Shown here: positions 56,193 to 64,000 of the stretch, in pieces
Numbering within the stretch: position 1 is the first letter of the stretch
How the letters are laid out: each line of letters starts with the position of its first letter
Assembly: GCA_009786025.1 (NCBI GenBank)
Contig: WQUA01000004.1
Location: 32,131-96,130, forward strand
Reading direction: 5' to 3'
Source of the DNA: Pseudomonadota bacterium
Lineage (GTDB): Bacteria; Pseudomonadota; Gammaproteobacteria; Burkholderiales; Casimicrobiaceae
DNA length: 64,000 nt
Made by a program: the position numbers and the translations under genes
The notes under the pieces: generated by a model
Seen by the model: only the letters and a program-made list of their open reading frames with translations
Database searches by the model: none
Told to the model about the DNA's origin: nothing

Positions 56193-56219
56193 TTAGCACT
56201 CTGTTAGTAAGAGTGCTAA
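56193..56219. promoter_or_regulatory. CIRCE operator (HrcA-binding) upstream of rpoH
   Basis: TTAGCACTC, nine bases (TGTTAGTAA), GAGTGCTAA: a perfect match to the CIRCE consensus, 90 bases before the rpoH start. It predicts repression of rpoH by HrcA, linking the two heat-shock systems. An AT-rich stretch at 56127-56155 may hold the promoter. Confidence 0.93.
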
Positions 56220-56308
56220 AATAACCTTCAAGAACGTTCAAGTATGGCTTGCCCCCTCACGTGGGCAAGCGCCACAGAAGACAGCAAAGGACAGCGAAGG
56301 AGAAAGGG

Positions 56309-57178
56309 ATGACGAGTCAATCACTGCTATTGCCGACCCCGGTATCGTTGGGCAGTCTGGATCATTATATTCAGGCGGTTAACCGCTTTCCGCTACTCAC
56401 TGCCGAACAGGAAACATCGCTGGCGCGGCGCTGGCGCGATGAGCAAGACCTCGACGCAGCGCGCGAAATGGTGCTCTCGCATCTGCGGCTGGTCGTAGCG
56501 GTATCACGCCAGTATCTGGGCTATGGTTTGCCGCAAGCCGATCTCATTCAGGAAGGCAACATCGGGTTGATGAAAGCAGTGCGCCGCTTCGACCCCGAGC
56601 GCGGTGTGCGCTTGGTGTCGTTTGCGTTGCACTGGGTTCGCGCCGAAATCCATGAGTACGTTCTACGTAACTGGCGGATGGTGAAAATGGTCACCACAAA
56701 AGCACAGCGCAAACTGTTCTTCAACCTGCGCAGCATGAAGGAAAAATCAGAAGCGTTGACGCAAAAAGAAGCACAAGAAATCGCGCGAACGCTGAACGTC
56801 AAGCCGGAAGAAGTGCTTGAAATGGAAACCCGCTTGGCAGGCGGCGAAGTGTCGCTCGATCCGATGGTGCAGGACGGCGAAGAAGAAAATCGCATGTCAC
56901 CGATGCTTTACCTGACAAACAAGGAAGACGAACCGGCGCATATCGTTGAAGCCGAACAAACCGAACGGTATCGTCACGAGACCCTGCAAAAAGCACTCGC
57001 TTCGCTGGACGCGCGTAGCGCTGCCATCGTTCGTTCCCGCTGGTTGCGGGACGAAGACGAGGCCGTGGTGACTTTGCAGGAACTGGCCGACGAGTACGGT
57101 GTTTCCGCCGAACGCATCCGTCAGATCGAGGCGAATGCCTTGCGGAAGATGCGCGCTACGATGGCTGATGCGGCCTGA
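56309..57178 (+). CDS. rpoH: RpoH, heat-shock sigma factor sigma-32
   Basis: Directs RNA polymerase to heat-shock promoters. The ATG at 56309 follows AAGGAGAAAGGG, giving 289 residues. Region 2 (DLIQEGNIGLMKAVRRFDPE, LVSFALHWVRAEIHEYVLRN) is intact. The RpoH box KAQRKLFFNLR distinguishes it from other sigma factors. Region 4 has LADEYGVSAERIRQIEANAL. The CIRCE site upstream is the notable regulatory feature; a strong terminator follows. Confidence 0.97.
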   Translation: MTSQSLLLPTPVSLGSLDHYIQAVNRFPLLTAEQETSLARRWRDEQDLDAAREMVLSHLRLVVAVSRQYLGYGLPQADLIQEGNIGLMKAVRRFDPERGVRLVSFALHWVRAEIHEYVLRNWRMVKMVTTKAQRKLFFNLRSMKEKSEALTQKEAQEIARTLNVKPEEVLEMETRLAGGEVSLDPMVQDGEEENRMSPMLYLTNKEDEPAHIVEAEQTERYRHETLQKALASLDARSAAIVRSRWLRDEDEAVVTLQELADEYGVSAERIRQIEANALRKMRATMADAA

Positions 57179-57211
57179 GAAGCGCCCCTGTGCAGAGTTC
57201 CTGCAAAATAG

Positions 57212-57242
57212 CAAAAACGCCGGCTGCTTGTCGGCGTTTTTG
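57212..57242 (+). terminator. Rho-independent terminator after rpoH
   Basis: CAAAAACGCCG, loop, CGGCGTTTTTG: 11-base-pair stem with T tract, 34 bases past the rpoH stop. Confidence 0.9.
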
Positions 57243-57284
57243 TCGCGTCAGATATTTCAAGAACTTTTAAAAGAGCGCTGATTC

Positions 57285-58259
57285 ATGATGATGCCGATGG
57301 CGGCTGTGTCGATCAAAGTCAAGGTGTTTATCGCCGCGATGTTTGAGTTCGACGATGGCAAAGGTCAGGGCGCCAGCGAATTTCGCCATTGGCAAAAGCG
57401 TTACTGGCAAGGCGTCACGCCTGTTGTGGTGCACGGTGCGCCCCATCCGGTTTACTGCAACAACAACGGCGTTTGCGGCGCCGTGCTCGGCATCGGAAAA
57501 GTGCGCTCCGCCACAGCAATGCAGGCGATTCTACTCGACCCCCGTTTTGATTTTTCCGAGGCGTACTTCATGATTTCCGGCGCCGCCGGCGCGCCACCAT
57601 CAAAGGCAACCATCGGTTCAGTGTTCTGGGGAACTTGGCTCATTGATGCCGATCTCGGCCATCGCTGGGCGCCGGATGAAGGGGCTCCGGGAGAAATGCC
57701 ATTTCTCCCCTGTCGAGATTTCGAAATAACGTCCGCTCTTCAACTCAATCCGGCGCTTGTCGCTCAGGCAATAAAACTGTCCGTCGGATCGCCCACCCCC
57801 GCATCGCTCAAGCGTTCTGCTGCGGTCGCGACGTATTGTGCACGTTACCCCGACGCGGCAGCGCGCAACGCGCCGTTGATCGGCGCCGGAACGCATGTCA
57901 CCAGTGACTGTTTTTTTCACGGTGCAGGCTTATCGGCGCAAGTACAATCCATCGCTCGGCTTTACGGCGCTGACGATTATGTGATCTCCGAAATGGAAGG
58001 CATCGCCATCGCTCAGACCATCCAACGTCTGCTCGGACTGGAGCGGGTGATGAGTCTCAGAGTTGCGGCCAACTTTGATCAACCGCCTCCCGGCGAAACA
58101 ACGGCGCAGCATTTGGCCGTAGCGCTGGGACACACGACTGACGGCCTCGCCGACAGCATTGATAACCTGGAAAAAGTCGGCGGGTGCGTTGTCGATCACA
58201 TCGTCACGCATTGGGAAACGTGGCGAAAGGGTATCCCGGGATCCAATCAGCCGCTTTAA
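57285..58259 (+). CDS. NUP-family purine nucleoside permease/phosphorylase-like protein
   Basis: 324 residues resembling the NUP family, first described as a Candida nucleoside permease and common in proteobacteria. Typical text: IKVKVFIAAMFEF, GIGKVRSATAMQAIL, YFMISGAAGAPPSKATIGSV, DDYVISEMEGIAIAQ. The fold is probably phosphorylase-like and soluble; unlike many members no signal peptide is visible here. Several ATGs lie at the start (57285 used). It is convergent with ntrX, with hairpins between. Confidence 0.85.
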   Translation: MMMPMAAVSIKVKVFIAAMFEFDDGKGQGASEFRHWQKRYWQGVTPVVVHGAPHPVYCNNNGVCGAVLGIGKVRSATAMQAILLDPRFDFSEAYFMISGAAGAPPSKATIGSVFWGTWLIDADLGHRWAPDEGAPGEMPFLPCRDFEITSALQLNPALVAQAIKLSVGSPTPASLKRSAAVATYCARYPDAAARNAPLIGAGTHVTSDCFFHGAGLSAQVQSIARLYGADDYVISEMEGIAIAQTIQRLLGLERVMSLRVAANFDQPPPGETTAQHLAVALGHTTDGLADSIDNLEKVGGCVVDHIVTHWETWRKGIPGSNQPL

Positions 58260-58330
58260 CCGCAAAAAACGCATGGGGCGCAAACCCCATCTCACGCGGA
58301 GAAAAGCATGCCGTCCTGCGGCATCTGAAA
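58256..58330. repeat. Dispersed repeat fragment with hairpins between the NUP gene and ntrX
   Basis: TTTAACCGCAAAAAACGCAT core at the NUP stop, then ATGGGG/CCCCAT and ATGCCG/CGGCAT small hairpins and CTCACGCGGAG. It probably doubles as the transcript-end region of the converging genes. Confidence 0.55.
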
Positions 58331-58345
58331 AACGCTTACCGCTGT

Positions 58346-59623
58346 TCAGCCGCGACGCGAGAAACGGATGTTGAGCTGTTTCAGTTTGCGGTAAAGGTGC
58401 GTGCGCTCCAAGCCGGCCAGTTCGGCAACCCGACTCATATTGTGCTGTTCGTGGCTCAACAAACGCTCAAAATAAGCTTTCTCGAATGCTTCGCGCGCTT
58501 CGCGCAATGGCATTTCGAAAAATCGTCCCGTCGTTTCAGCCGAAACTTCTTTTTGTTGAAGCTGACTTTCTCCAAGAACGCGACGAACCAGTTCAGGCGT
58601 CACCTCGCTTTGCATCAAGGCCAGGTTTTCAAGAATGTTGGCCAAATGATCCAGATTTCCCGGCCAGTACGCTTCGGACAACACCGTCAACGCCGCTGGC
58701 GACAACGCCGATAGCAGCGAACCGTTGGCGGCATGGCGTTCGCACATTTCCATCCACATTCGTTCGATCAACAGCGGAATGTCTTCACGGTGATCGCGTA
58801 GCGGCGGCAGCATCAAAACACCGGCAGACAGTTGGGAGAGCAGCACCGAATCGAATTTGCCCTCGGCCGCCAAGCTCCCCAGCGCTTCGCTGCTGGTGCA
58901 CACCAGCAACGCTTCGTAGGAGGCCAGCTTGGGAAGCAAAAAAAGCAGTCCTTTCTGTTCCAGCCTGGTTAACCTTCCGATTTCTGGGCAGTACAGTATT
59001 CCTTCTCTGGCCTCCTCCAGCAATTGCAGCGGCGACGACACCAACCGCGCCGGAATAACCTTCACCCAAGACGCCTGCGCGTTCTGCAAAGACAACGCCG
59101 CAATTTCATGGCCGGAGCCGGGTTCGCCGAGAATAAGAAGCGATTTGCGGTTATGGGCGAGCCGGTTCAGTGTATTTTCCAACACCCTGATCGGTTCGCT
59201 GGATCCCAGCCGCGCCAGCGAAATGTGACGCGGCGCTTTAGCCGCTGCCGCTTTCAGCGCTCGCTTGATCGTTGACAATAACTTTTGCAGACCGATCGGT
59301 TTTTCGAGAAAATCGAAAGCGCCGATTCGGGTAGCGCCAATCGCCGTTTCGATCGTCGCATGGCCGGACATCATGATGACCGGCATAGTCAGCAAATCCG
59401 CGCTCGCCCACTCCCGCAACAGCGTTACGCCGTCGGTGTCAGGCATCCAGATGTCGAGCAACACCAGCGCCGGCTCCTGCTGTTGCCGGTAAGCGCGGGC
59501 TTCACGCGCGTTCTCCGCGAGCACAACGCGGTAGCCTTCATCGACCAATATCTCCGACAACAGTTCGCGGATACCCGCTTCATCATCGACGATCAGGATT
59601 TCACAGGGTTGAGTAGAAGTCAT
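58346..59623 (-). CDS. ntrX: NtrX-like response regulator with degenerate AAA+ domain
   Basis: Response regulator partner of NtrY. Receiver: Asp57 (LLDIWMPDTDG), conserved lysine in FLEKPIG. The central domain keeps the NtrC-type outline, but the Walker A reads GEPGSGHE (166-173) with histidine in place of the ATP-binding lysine. No GAFTGA loop and no GAxxDA-like Walker B are visible. The C-terminus has a Fis-type helix-turn-helix (NMSRVAELAGLERTHLYRKL). It should still bind DNA but probably cannot hydrolyse ATP or open sigma-54 promoters. It overlaps ntrY by 4 bases. Confidence 0.9.
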   Translation of the reverse strand: MTSTQPCEILIVDDEAGIRELLSEILVDEGYRVVLAENAREARAYRQQQEPALVLLDIWMPDTDGVTLLREWASADLLTMPVIMMSGHATIETAIGATRIGAFDFLEKPIGLQKLLSTIKRALKAAAAKAPRHISLARLGSSEPIRVLENTLNRLAHNRKSLLILGEPGSGHEIAALSLQNAQASWVKVIPARLVSSPLQLLEEAREGILYCPEIGRLTRLEQKGLLFLLPKLASYEALLVCTSSEALGSLAAEGKFDSVLLSQLSAGVLMLPPLRDHREDIPLLIERMWMEMCERHAANGSLLSALSPAALTVLSEAYWPGNLDHLANILENLALMQSEVTPELVRRVLGESQLQQKEVSAETTGRFFEMPLREAREAFEKAYFERLLSHEQHNMSRVAELAGLERTHLYRKLKQLNIRFSRRG

Positions 59624-61782
59624 GGCTGCATTTTAACATCACCGGTAAGCGGTAATACCAGAACAATTTTACCGCCATGCGGCGTTTTGTTGGCAAGTAT
59701 CACGCGCCCACCATGTTCTTCGACAATTTTCTTGACGATGGCCAGCCCCAGGCCGGTGCCCTTGGCCTTGGTCGTTACATATGGCTCAAAAGCGCGTTTC
59801 AGCACCTCTTCGGTAAAGCCGGGGCCGTCATCGCAAACGCTGAGATGGGCCTCCCCCCCTTCGACAGACAGCGAAATCTGGTATCCGGGTGTCGCGCTAT
59901 CGGCCTGAGCATCAATGGCGTTCCGTAACAGGTTGTGGAACACCTGGCGCAAGCGGTTGGCCTCGCCGTGCAAAATGACTGGCATGTCCGGCGTGCTCAG
60001 ATGCAAATGCGGCCGCAAGTGCTCATAGAGCGCCAATACCTCGTTCAGCAGCACAACGATGTCGAAATCGGTCAGTTGCCCGGGACGCGGCTGCCGGGCG
60101 TAAATAGCAAAATCGTCCACCATCTGCTTCATCGCAGCGACTTGCGAAACGATGGTCTGCGTTCCGCGCTTCAGCATTTCCTGATCGGCGTCACCCAGTT
60201 TATCAGATAACTTTACCTCCAGCCGCTCAGCGGACAACTGAATAGGCGTTAGCGGGTTTTTGATTTCGTGCGCAAGACGGCGCGCGACCTCGCTCCAGGC
60301 GGCATCGCGCTGGCCCTGTACGACCGCCGAAACATCATCAAAGACAACCACGTGGCTGACCGGCGGGCCAGGCAAACGTGTACCACGCACCAGCAGTGTC
60401 CGCGTGGCGTCAGCAATCCGGACTTCGGTTTCCTGGTGCCACTGTTCGCTGAGTGAAGGCGCTATATGGCGCATCAACAATTCGGCGAACGACGCCAGCG
60501 TCGGTTGCCGCGCTGCCCAGCGCGGCAAGGCCAAGCCTTCCAACTCGGCCAGCGGCGATTGCAAAATCACCGTCGCGCTGTGATTGGCCATGCGCAGTTG
60601 CTGCCATTCATCGAAGACCAGTACGCCGGACGACAGGTTGGACAACACGCTCTCCAGATAGGCGCGGGTCGTTTCCAACGCCTGATGGCTGCGTTCACGT
60701 TCCAGTTGTGCTTGTTCAAGCTGTGCCGTCATCGCATTGAACGACTCGGTGAGCGAACCCATTTCATCGCGCGACGTGACCGGCTGGCGAATGGCGAAGT
60801 TACCGCCGGCAACCGCCTGCGTGCCTTCCGCCAACAATCCCAGCGGCGCCGCAAAACGTTCGGAGAGCACGACCGCCATCCCCAGTGCGATGGTCAGCGT
60901 CAGTAGCAACGCCATCGTCAGTGTCCAGGTGTATAGCCGTTTGACGCCTTTGCGCGAGAACGAGATTTCTTTGTAATCCTGCCAGCCGCTTTGCACAGTT
61001 TCAATATCGGCGGCCAGCGTTACCGGTACCCGATCAATCACCTGCAAAAAACGCATGGTGTCGTTTTGTTCATTGGCTTCCAGTGGTAACACCACGCGCA
61101 ACTGCCAACCATTTTCTTTCTGTTCGGGTTTGGCGTAGATTTTGAGCTGGCGGTTACGCATTTCCTCCAACGTTTTGGGCGATGGCGGCGACGGTGTCGC
61201 CAGCGACGGGCGTACACCACCGACGGCAACCAATACACCCACTGGCGTGTAGATCGCCGCTTCATCAACGCCGGCCATTTCGGCGGCGCGGTTGAGCGCA
61301 AACCCGTAATACGACGAAGATTCCTGAAGGTGGTTGGCGATCTGTCGGGTTTTGCTGACGGTATCGGCAAGCCGCTCGTCCAGCGTGCTGCGGCTGATAT
61401 TCATCCCGCCTTCGAGCGCGCGATCGACGCGAACGTCGAACCAGCTTTCGATGCTACGGTCGATAGACGCCAACGACACGACATAAACCAGCACCCCCGG
61501 CAACAATGCCACCAACGTTCCCACCAACATCAACCGAACCGCCAACCGTGATCCGAACACTCCGGCGCGGTAAGCCCTCCACAGCTTGTACAACTGCCGG
61601 CCGACGATCCCCGCCAGAGCGAAAATCAGAATGCCGTTCAACGCCAACAGCCATTTGTAATTGTGTTCAAAGAACGGGGTGTTGGCTGAGGCGCTGACCA
61701 GCAAAAACAGGGCGATTGCGGCCAAACAGGAAACCAGCAACAGGCTCCAGCGTTTACGGCGGGCGGTATCCCAGAGCGTCAT
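59620..61782 (-). CDS. ntrY: NtrY-type membrane sensor histidine kinase
   Basis: 720-residue sensor. Four membrane helices: ~13-31, 43-61, 81-104 and 285-306, with a periplasmic loop (~105-280) before the last. A HAMP-like segment near 310-360 is followed by a PAS-type domain (VLSNLSSGVLVFDEWQQLRMAN). H-box ARRLAHEIKNPLTPIQLSAE has His505; ATP-binding boxes are NLLRNAIDAQ, DDGPGF and TGLGLAIV. It is overlapped by 4 bases with DUF4390 upstream and with ntrX downstream. Confidence 0.95.
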   Translation of the reverse strand: MTLWDTARRKRWSLLLVSCLAAIALFLLVSASANTPFFEHNYKWLLALNGILIFALAGIVGRQLYKLWRAYRAGVFGSRLAVRLMLVGTLVALLPGVLVYVVSLASIDRSIESWFDVRVDRALEGGMNISRSTLDERLADTVSKTRQIANHLQESSSYYGFALNRAAEMAGVDEAAIYTPVGVLVAVGGVRPSLATPSPPSPKTLEEMRNRQLKIYAKPEQKENGWQLRVVLPLEANEQNDTMRFLQVIDRVPVTLAADIETVQSGWQDYKEISFSRKGVKRLYTWTLTMALLLTLTIALGMAVVLSERFAAPLGLLAEGTQAVAGGNFAIRQPVTSRDEMGSLTESFNAMTAQLEQAQLERERSHQALETTRAYLESVLSNLSSGVLVFDEWQQLRMANHSATVILQSPLAELEGLALPRWAARQPTLASFAELLMRHIAPSLSEQWHQETEVRIADATRTLLVRGTRLPGPPVSHVVVFDDVSAVVQGQRDAAWSEVARRLAHEIKNPLTPIQLSAERLEVKLSDKLGDADQEMLKRGTQTIVSQVAAMKQMVDDFAIYARQPRPGQLTDFDIVVLLNEVLALYEHLRPHLHLSTPDMPVILHGEANRLRQVFHNLLRNAIDAQADSATPGYQISLSVEGGEAHLSVCDDGPGFTEEVLKRAFEPYVTTKAKGTGLGLAIVKKIVEEHGGRVILANKTPHGGKIVLVLPLTGDVKMQP

Positions 61783-62408
61783 GGCCGAAAATCGAGGGTA
61801 AACCAGGACGACGCCAGGTTCCAGTCGCGCGACCCCAGCGCCGTGATCTGGAACGGCTTGGGCATTCGTTCCGTATCGAGCCGCAAGCGCACGGCGAAGG
61901 TGTATCGTTGCTCCTCTTCCAGCGCGTCACGGTCAAATAAAGGGCGCGAGGTGATTTTGCCGATCAGGCGCTCGGCTTCTTTGATTGACGCCACGTCCTG
62001 CGACAACAATCCGGTTGAAAGCCGGTATTGTCGGGTCAGCGGCAAATACGATAACCGGTACTGCGCGTCCCCCGTCAACACCGTTTTGTCAAACCAGTAC
62101 CAGCGCGGGTACGTGACTTTCCATTCGAGAACAAAGTACAGTGGAACGCCGCGTTCGACCGCTTCTTCGAGCGACGGCGTAAGGCTGAGCTCGTAATCGG
62201 CATTGAAAACGACGGCGCTTTCCTCGACGCGTAACTCGGCACTGTGCAATGGAATGGTTTCGGCCAGCGCTGCGAATGTCGTTCCCCACACCAGCAACAC
62301 CGCAGCGCAGTTAGCCAGGCAGCTTACGATGGCGCGCGAGCCAAGGCCTCGGCACCATAACTTTCGACCGATAATCAGAGTAAACCCGCCGAACGGAAAA
62401 AACTTCAT
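61779..62408 (-). CDS. DUF4390 family protein
   Basis: 209 residues. A signal peptide or anchor lies at ~28-48 (CLANCAAVLLVWGTTFAALA). The mature part (IPLHSAELRVEESAVVFNAD, FVLEWKVTYPRWYWFDK, YRLSYLPLTRQYRLS) matches DUF4390, a betaproteobacterial family nearly always next to ntrY. Its ATG follows the rsmB stop directly (TGAATG) and its end overlaps ntrY, so it likely belongs to this signalling operon. Molecular role unknown, perhaps a periplasmic partner of NtrY. Confidence 0.92.
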   Translation of the reverse strand: MKFFPFGGFTLIIGRKLWCRGLGSRAIVSCLANCAAVLLVWGTTFAALAETIPLHSAELRVEESAVVFNADYELSLTPSLEEAVERGVPLYFVLEWKVTYPRWYWFDKTVLTGDAQYRLSYLPLTRQYRLSTGLLSQDVASIKEAERLIGKITSRPLFDRDALEEEQRYTFAVRLRLDTERMPKPFQITALGSRDWNLASSWFTLDFRP

Positions 62409-63719
62409 TCAAACCCGCTTGTGCAGAATCGCATAATACAAACCATCCTGATTGTGGCCTGCCATGGCATCCGAAGGCAAGAGTTGGCCGCCACAATGAG
62501 GAATATCGGAGGCGAGAGTGGGGACTTCGTGCAACGCTTCGGGATGACGAATGCAAAACGCTGTGATGGTTCCCTCATTTTCGGCACGAAAAAGCGAGCA
62601 GGTCGCATACAACAACTTACCACCCGGCGCCAACAACGGCCACAGTGCATCGAGTATCGCTGCCTGAGTGCGCGCAAAAGCAGCGATGTCGGAACGCCGT
62701 CGCAACCATTTCACATCGGGGTGACGGCGCACGACGCCAGTGGCCGAACACGGCACATCGGCCAGAATGCGGTCGAACGGTTGACCATCCCACCAGGTAT
62801 TGGGCTGCGCCGCATCTGCCTGACGGCAAACGACTTGGGTACCCTCAAGCCGCAGCCTCTTCAGATTTTCTTCAACGCGGGCAAGCCGTGTCACGTCGTT
62901 GTCCAGCGCCAGAAGCGACACGACAGCCCGTTCCAGAATGTGCGTGGTTTTACCGCCGGGAGCAGCGCAGGCATCGAGTACCCGCATCCCGTCATGCGCA
63001 TCAAGCAACAACGCCGCTCGTTGTGCGCTGACATCCTGAACACTGAACCAACCGTCGTCGAACCCCGGCAGCGCCGAAACCGGCTGCGGCGTTTCAACGA
63101 TCACGCCATCGTCACCGACAACGATCGCGTCAATACCTGCCGCACGCAAGACATCCAGAAAAGCATCGCGCGTCGTTTGGCGGCGGTTGACCCGCAACGT
63201 CAGCGGCGGCCGGGCGTTACCGGCCTCCAACAACGTCTGCCAGATTTCAGGGTAATCAGCGCGAAGACGGGCGATCCACCATTCTGGATACGAATAACGC
63301 GCCACCGGATCGCTGCCGACTTTGGCCAGCAATGCGTCCTTTTCGCGCAGAAAACGGCGTAACAACGCATTAACGAATCCCTTGACCGCCGGGTGTACTG
63401 CTACCGCCGCCGCCTGTACCGCCTGATCAACCACCGCAAACGGCGGCTGGCGCGTGTGCAACAGTTGGTACAATGCCACCGCCACCAGCGGCGGCAACAG
63501 CGGATCACCGGCAGGCCGCGTCGATAGCGACTGAAACAATGCATGCAAAGTTCCCCAATGCCGCAGTGTTCCGTAAGCCAATTCGTGAACAAATCCCTGC
63601 ACCGCCGACGTTAGCGCTTCACCGCTCTCGTCCAGCACGGCGGGCAGCGCAACGGGCAACGCCGTTCCGCGCAACACCCGTTGTACGGCACGGGCGGCGA
63701 GAATTTGAGAAGATTGCAT
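62409..63719 (-). CDS. rsmB: RsmB (Sun/Fmu), 16S rRNA m5C967 methyltransferase
   Basis: SAM-dependent enzyme methylating C967 of 16S rRNA. It has 436 residues. The N-terminal NusB-like RNA-binding domain (FVHELAYGTLRHWGTL) is followed by the methyltransferase core: DACAAPGGKTTHILE (SAM site), DVPCSATG and YATCSLF with the two catalytic cysteines. First gene of the rsmB-DUF4390-ntrY-ntrX series on the minus strand. Confidence 0.96.
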   Translation of the reverse strand: MQSSQILAARAVQRVLRGTALPVALPAVLDESGEALTSAVQGFVHELAYGTLRHWGTLHALFQSLSTRPAGDPLLPPLVAVALYQLLHTRQPPFAVVDQAVQAAAVAVHPAVKGFVNALLRRFLREKDALLAKVGSDPVARYSYPEWWIARLRADYPEIWQTLLEAGNARPPLTLRVNRRQTTRDAFLDVLRAAGIDAIVVGDDGVIVETPQPVSALPGFDDGWFSVQDVSAQRAALLLDAHDGMRVLDACAAPGGKTTHILERAVVSLLALDNDVTRLARVEENLKRLRLEGTQVVCRQADAAQPNTWWDGQPFDRILADVPCSATGVVRRHPDVKWLRRRSDIAAFARTQAAILDALWPLLAPGGKLLYATCSLFRAENEGTITAFCIRHPEALHEVPTLASDIPHCGGQLLPSDAMAGHNQDGLYYAILHKRV

Positions 63720-63841
63720 AGAGGTACTCGAGAAACAGAGGTGTTTTATATTATACTTGGGGGATGTTGTAGTTCTTTTATTCTTAGCATGGGCATTTCC
63801 TTTAGTATCAACAAGTTAGTTTCGACCTCGTAAGTCAAAAA

Positions 63842-63860
63842 CCACCGGCAAAGCCGGTGG
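63842..63860. mobile_element. Terminal hairpin of an IS200-type element
   Basis: CCACCGGC, loop AAA, GCCGGTGG: perfect 8-bp stem, 28 bases outside the transposase stop. A second imperfect hairpin (AGCCG/CGGCT) lies at 63873-63889. Such subterminal hairpins mark IS200/IS605 ends and can also act as terminators. Confidence 0.6.
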
Positions 63861-63887
63861 CTTGAAATCGTGAGCCGTCCTTGGCGG

Positions 63888-64000
63888 CTACCCTATTTCC
63901 AACTTCATCTGCTCGTAGCGAGCATCCTCTTCTTCCTGATTGCAGATATACGCTCGTACAATGTCCTCGTCCAACCCAACCGTCGAAACAAAGTACCCTC
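63888..64000 (-). CDS. tnpA: IS200-type Y1 transposase TnpA, C-terminal part (cut by window edge)
   Basis: The minus-strand frame ending at the TAG 63888-63890 reads GYFVSTVGLDEDIVRAYICN then QEEEDARYEQMKLEIG. YFVSTVG is the conserved C-terminal helix text of IS200 TnpA; the catalytic tyrosine and HUH motif would lie outside the window. The element would sit just upstream of rsmB. Only 37 codons are visible, so intactness cannot be judged. Confidence 0.75.
   Translation of the reverse strand, partial: GYFVSTVGLDEDIVRAYICNQEEEDARYEQMKLEIG

Overview
The window looks like chromosome of a free-living betaproteobacterium, close to the Rhodocyclales/Nitrosomonadales type. The basis is gene order and family features: the run rpsB-tsf-pyrH-frr-uppS-cdsA-dxr-rseP-bamA-skp-lpxD-fabZ-lpxA-lpxB-rnhB; the run rsmB-DUF4390-ntrY-ntrX; a DksA with only one of the four zinc-finger cysteines; a meso-DAP type MurE; and a full lipid A/BAM outer-membrane gene set. 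I name no genus. No tRNA, rRNA or CRISPR was seen.

Layout. 1-5946 (minus): start of the division/cell-wall (dcw) cluster, mraZ-rsmH-ftsL-ftsI-murE-murF, tightly overlapped and cut by the window edge at murF. 5947-11700: an AT-rich gap, a small lipoprotein, dsbC, hslV without hslU, a duplicated-domain STAS-like protein, sodB, a periplasmic sodC and dksA. 11669-12106: a broken RHS repeat remnant. 12269-27564 (minus): the large translation/isoprenoid/phospholipid/outer-membrane block, headed by an rpsB leader able to fold over its own ribosome site. 28087-38162 (mostly plus): a small antitoxin-like ORF, a ygfZ gene carrying repeat-derived insertions, an MFS transporter, a copper ATPase with a separate HMA metallochaperone, fadD, fadL and a DUF6265-like lipoprotein. 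38818-43986: one very large secreted DUF11-repeat protein with a VPTL-type C-terminal sorting tail. 44304-49515 (minus): comM, nrdG and a class III ribonucleotide reductase whose glycyl-radical tail is a separate 58-residue gene. 49975-54337 (plus): a signalling operon of an OmpR-type regulator, a LysM-FecR protein and a CHASE2 histidine kinase. 54462-63719: ubiA with unusual active-site motifs, a DUF423-like membrane protein, rpoH behind a perfect CIRCE operator, a nucleoside permease family protein, and ntrX/ntrY/DUF4390/rsmB. The right edge enters an IS200-type transposase.

A dispersed repeat family recurs in many of the spacers (core like AACCGCAAAGAACGCA followed by purine-rich and CCTCTCCC-type segments). 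Related sequence also sits in frame inside ygfZ. The most notable items are the split NrdD, the repeat-derived insertions in YgfZ, a SodC lacking one copper ligand, an NtrX with a degraded AAA+ core, the altered UbiA motifs, and the CIRCE site in front of rpoH.
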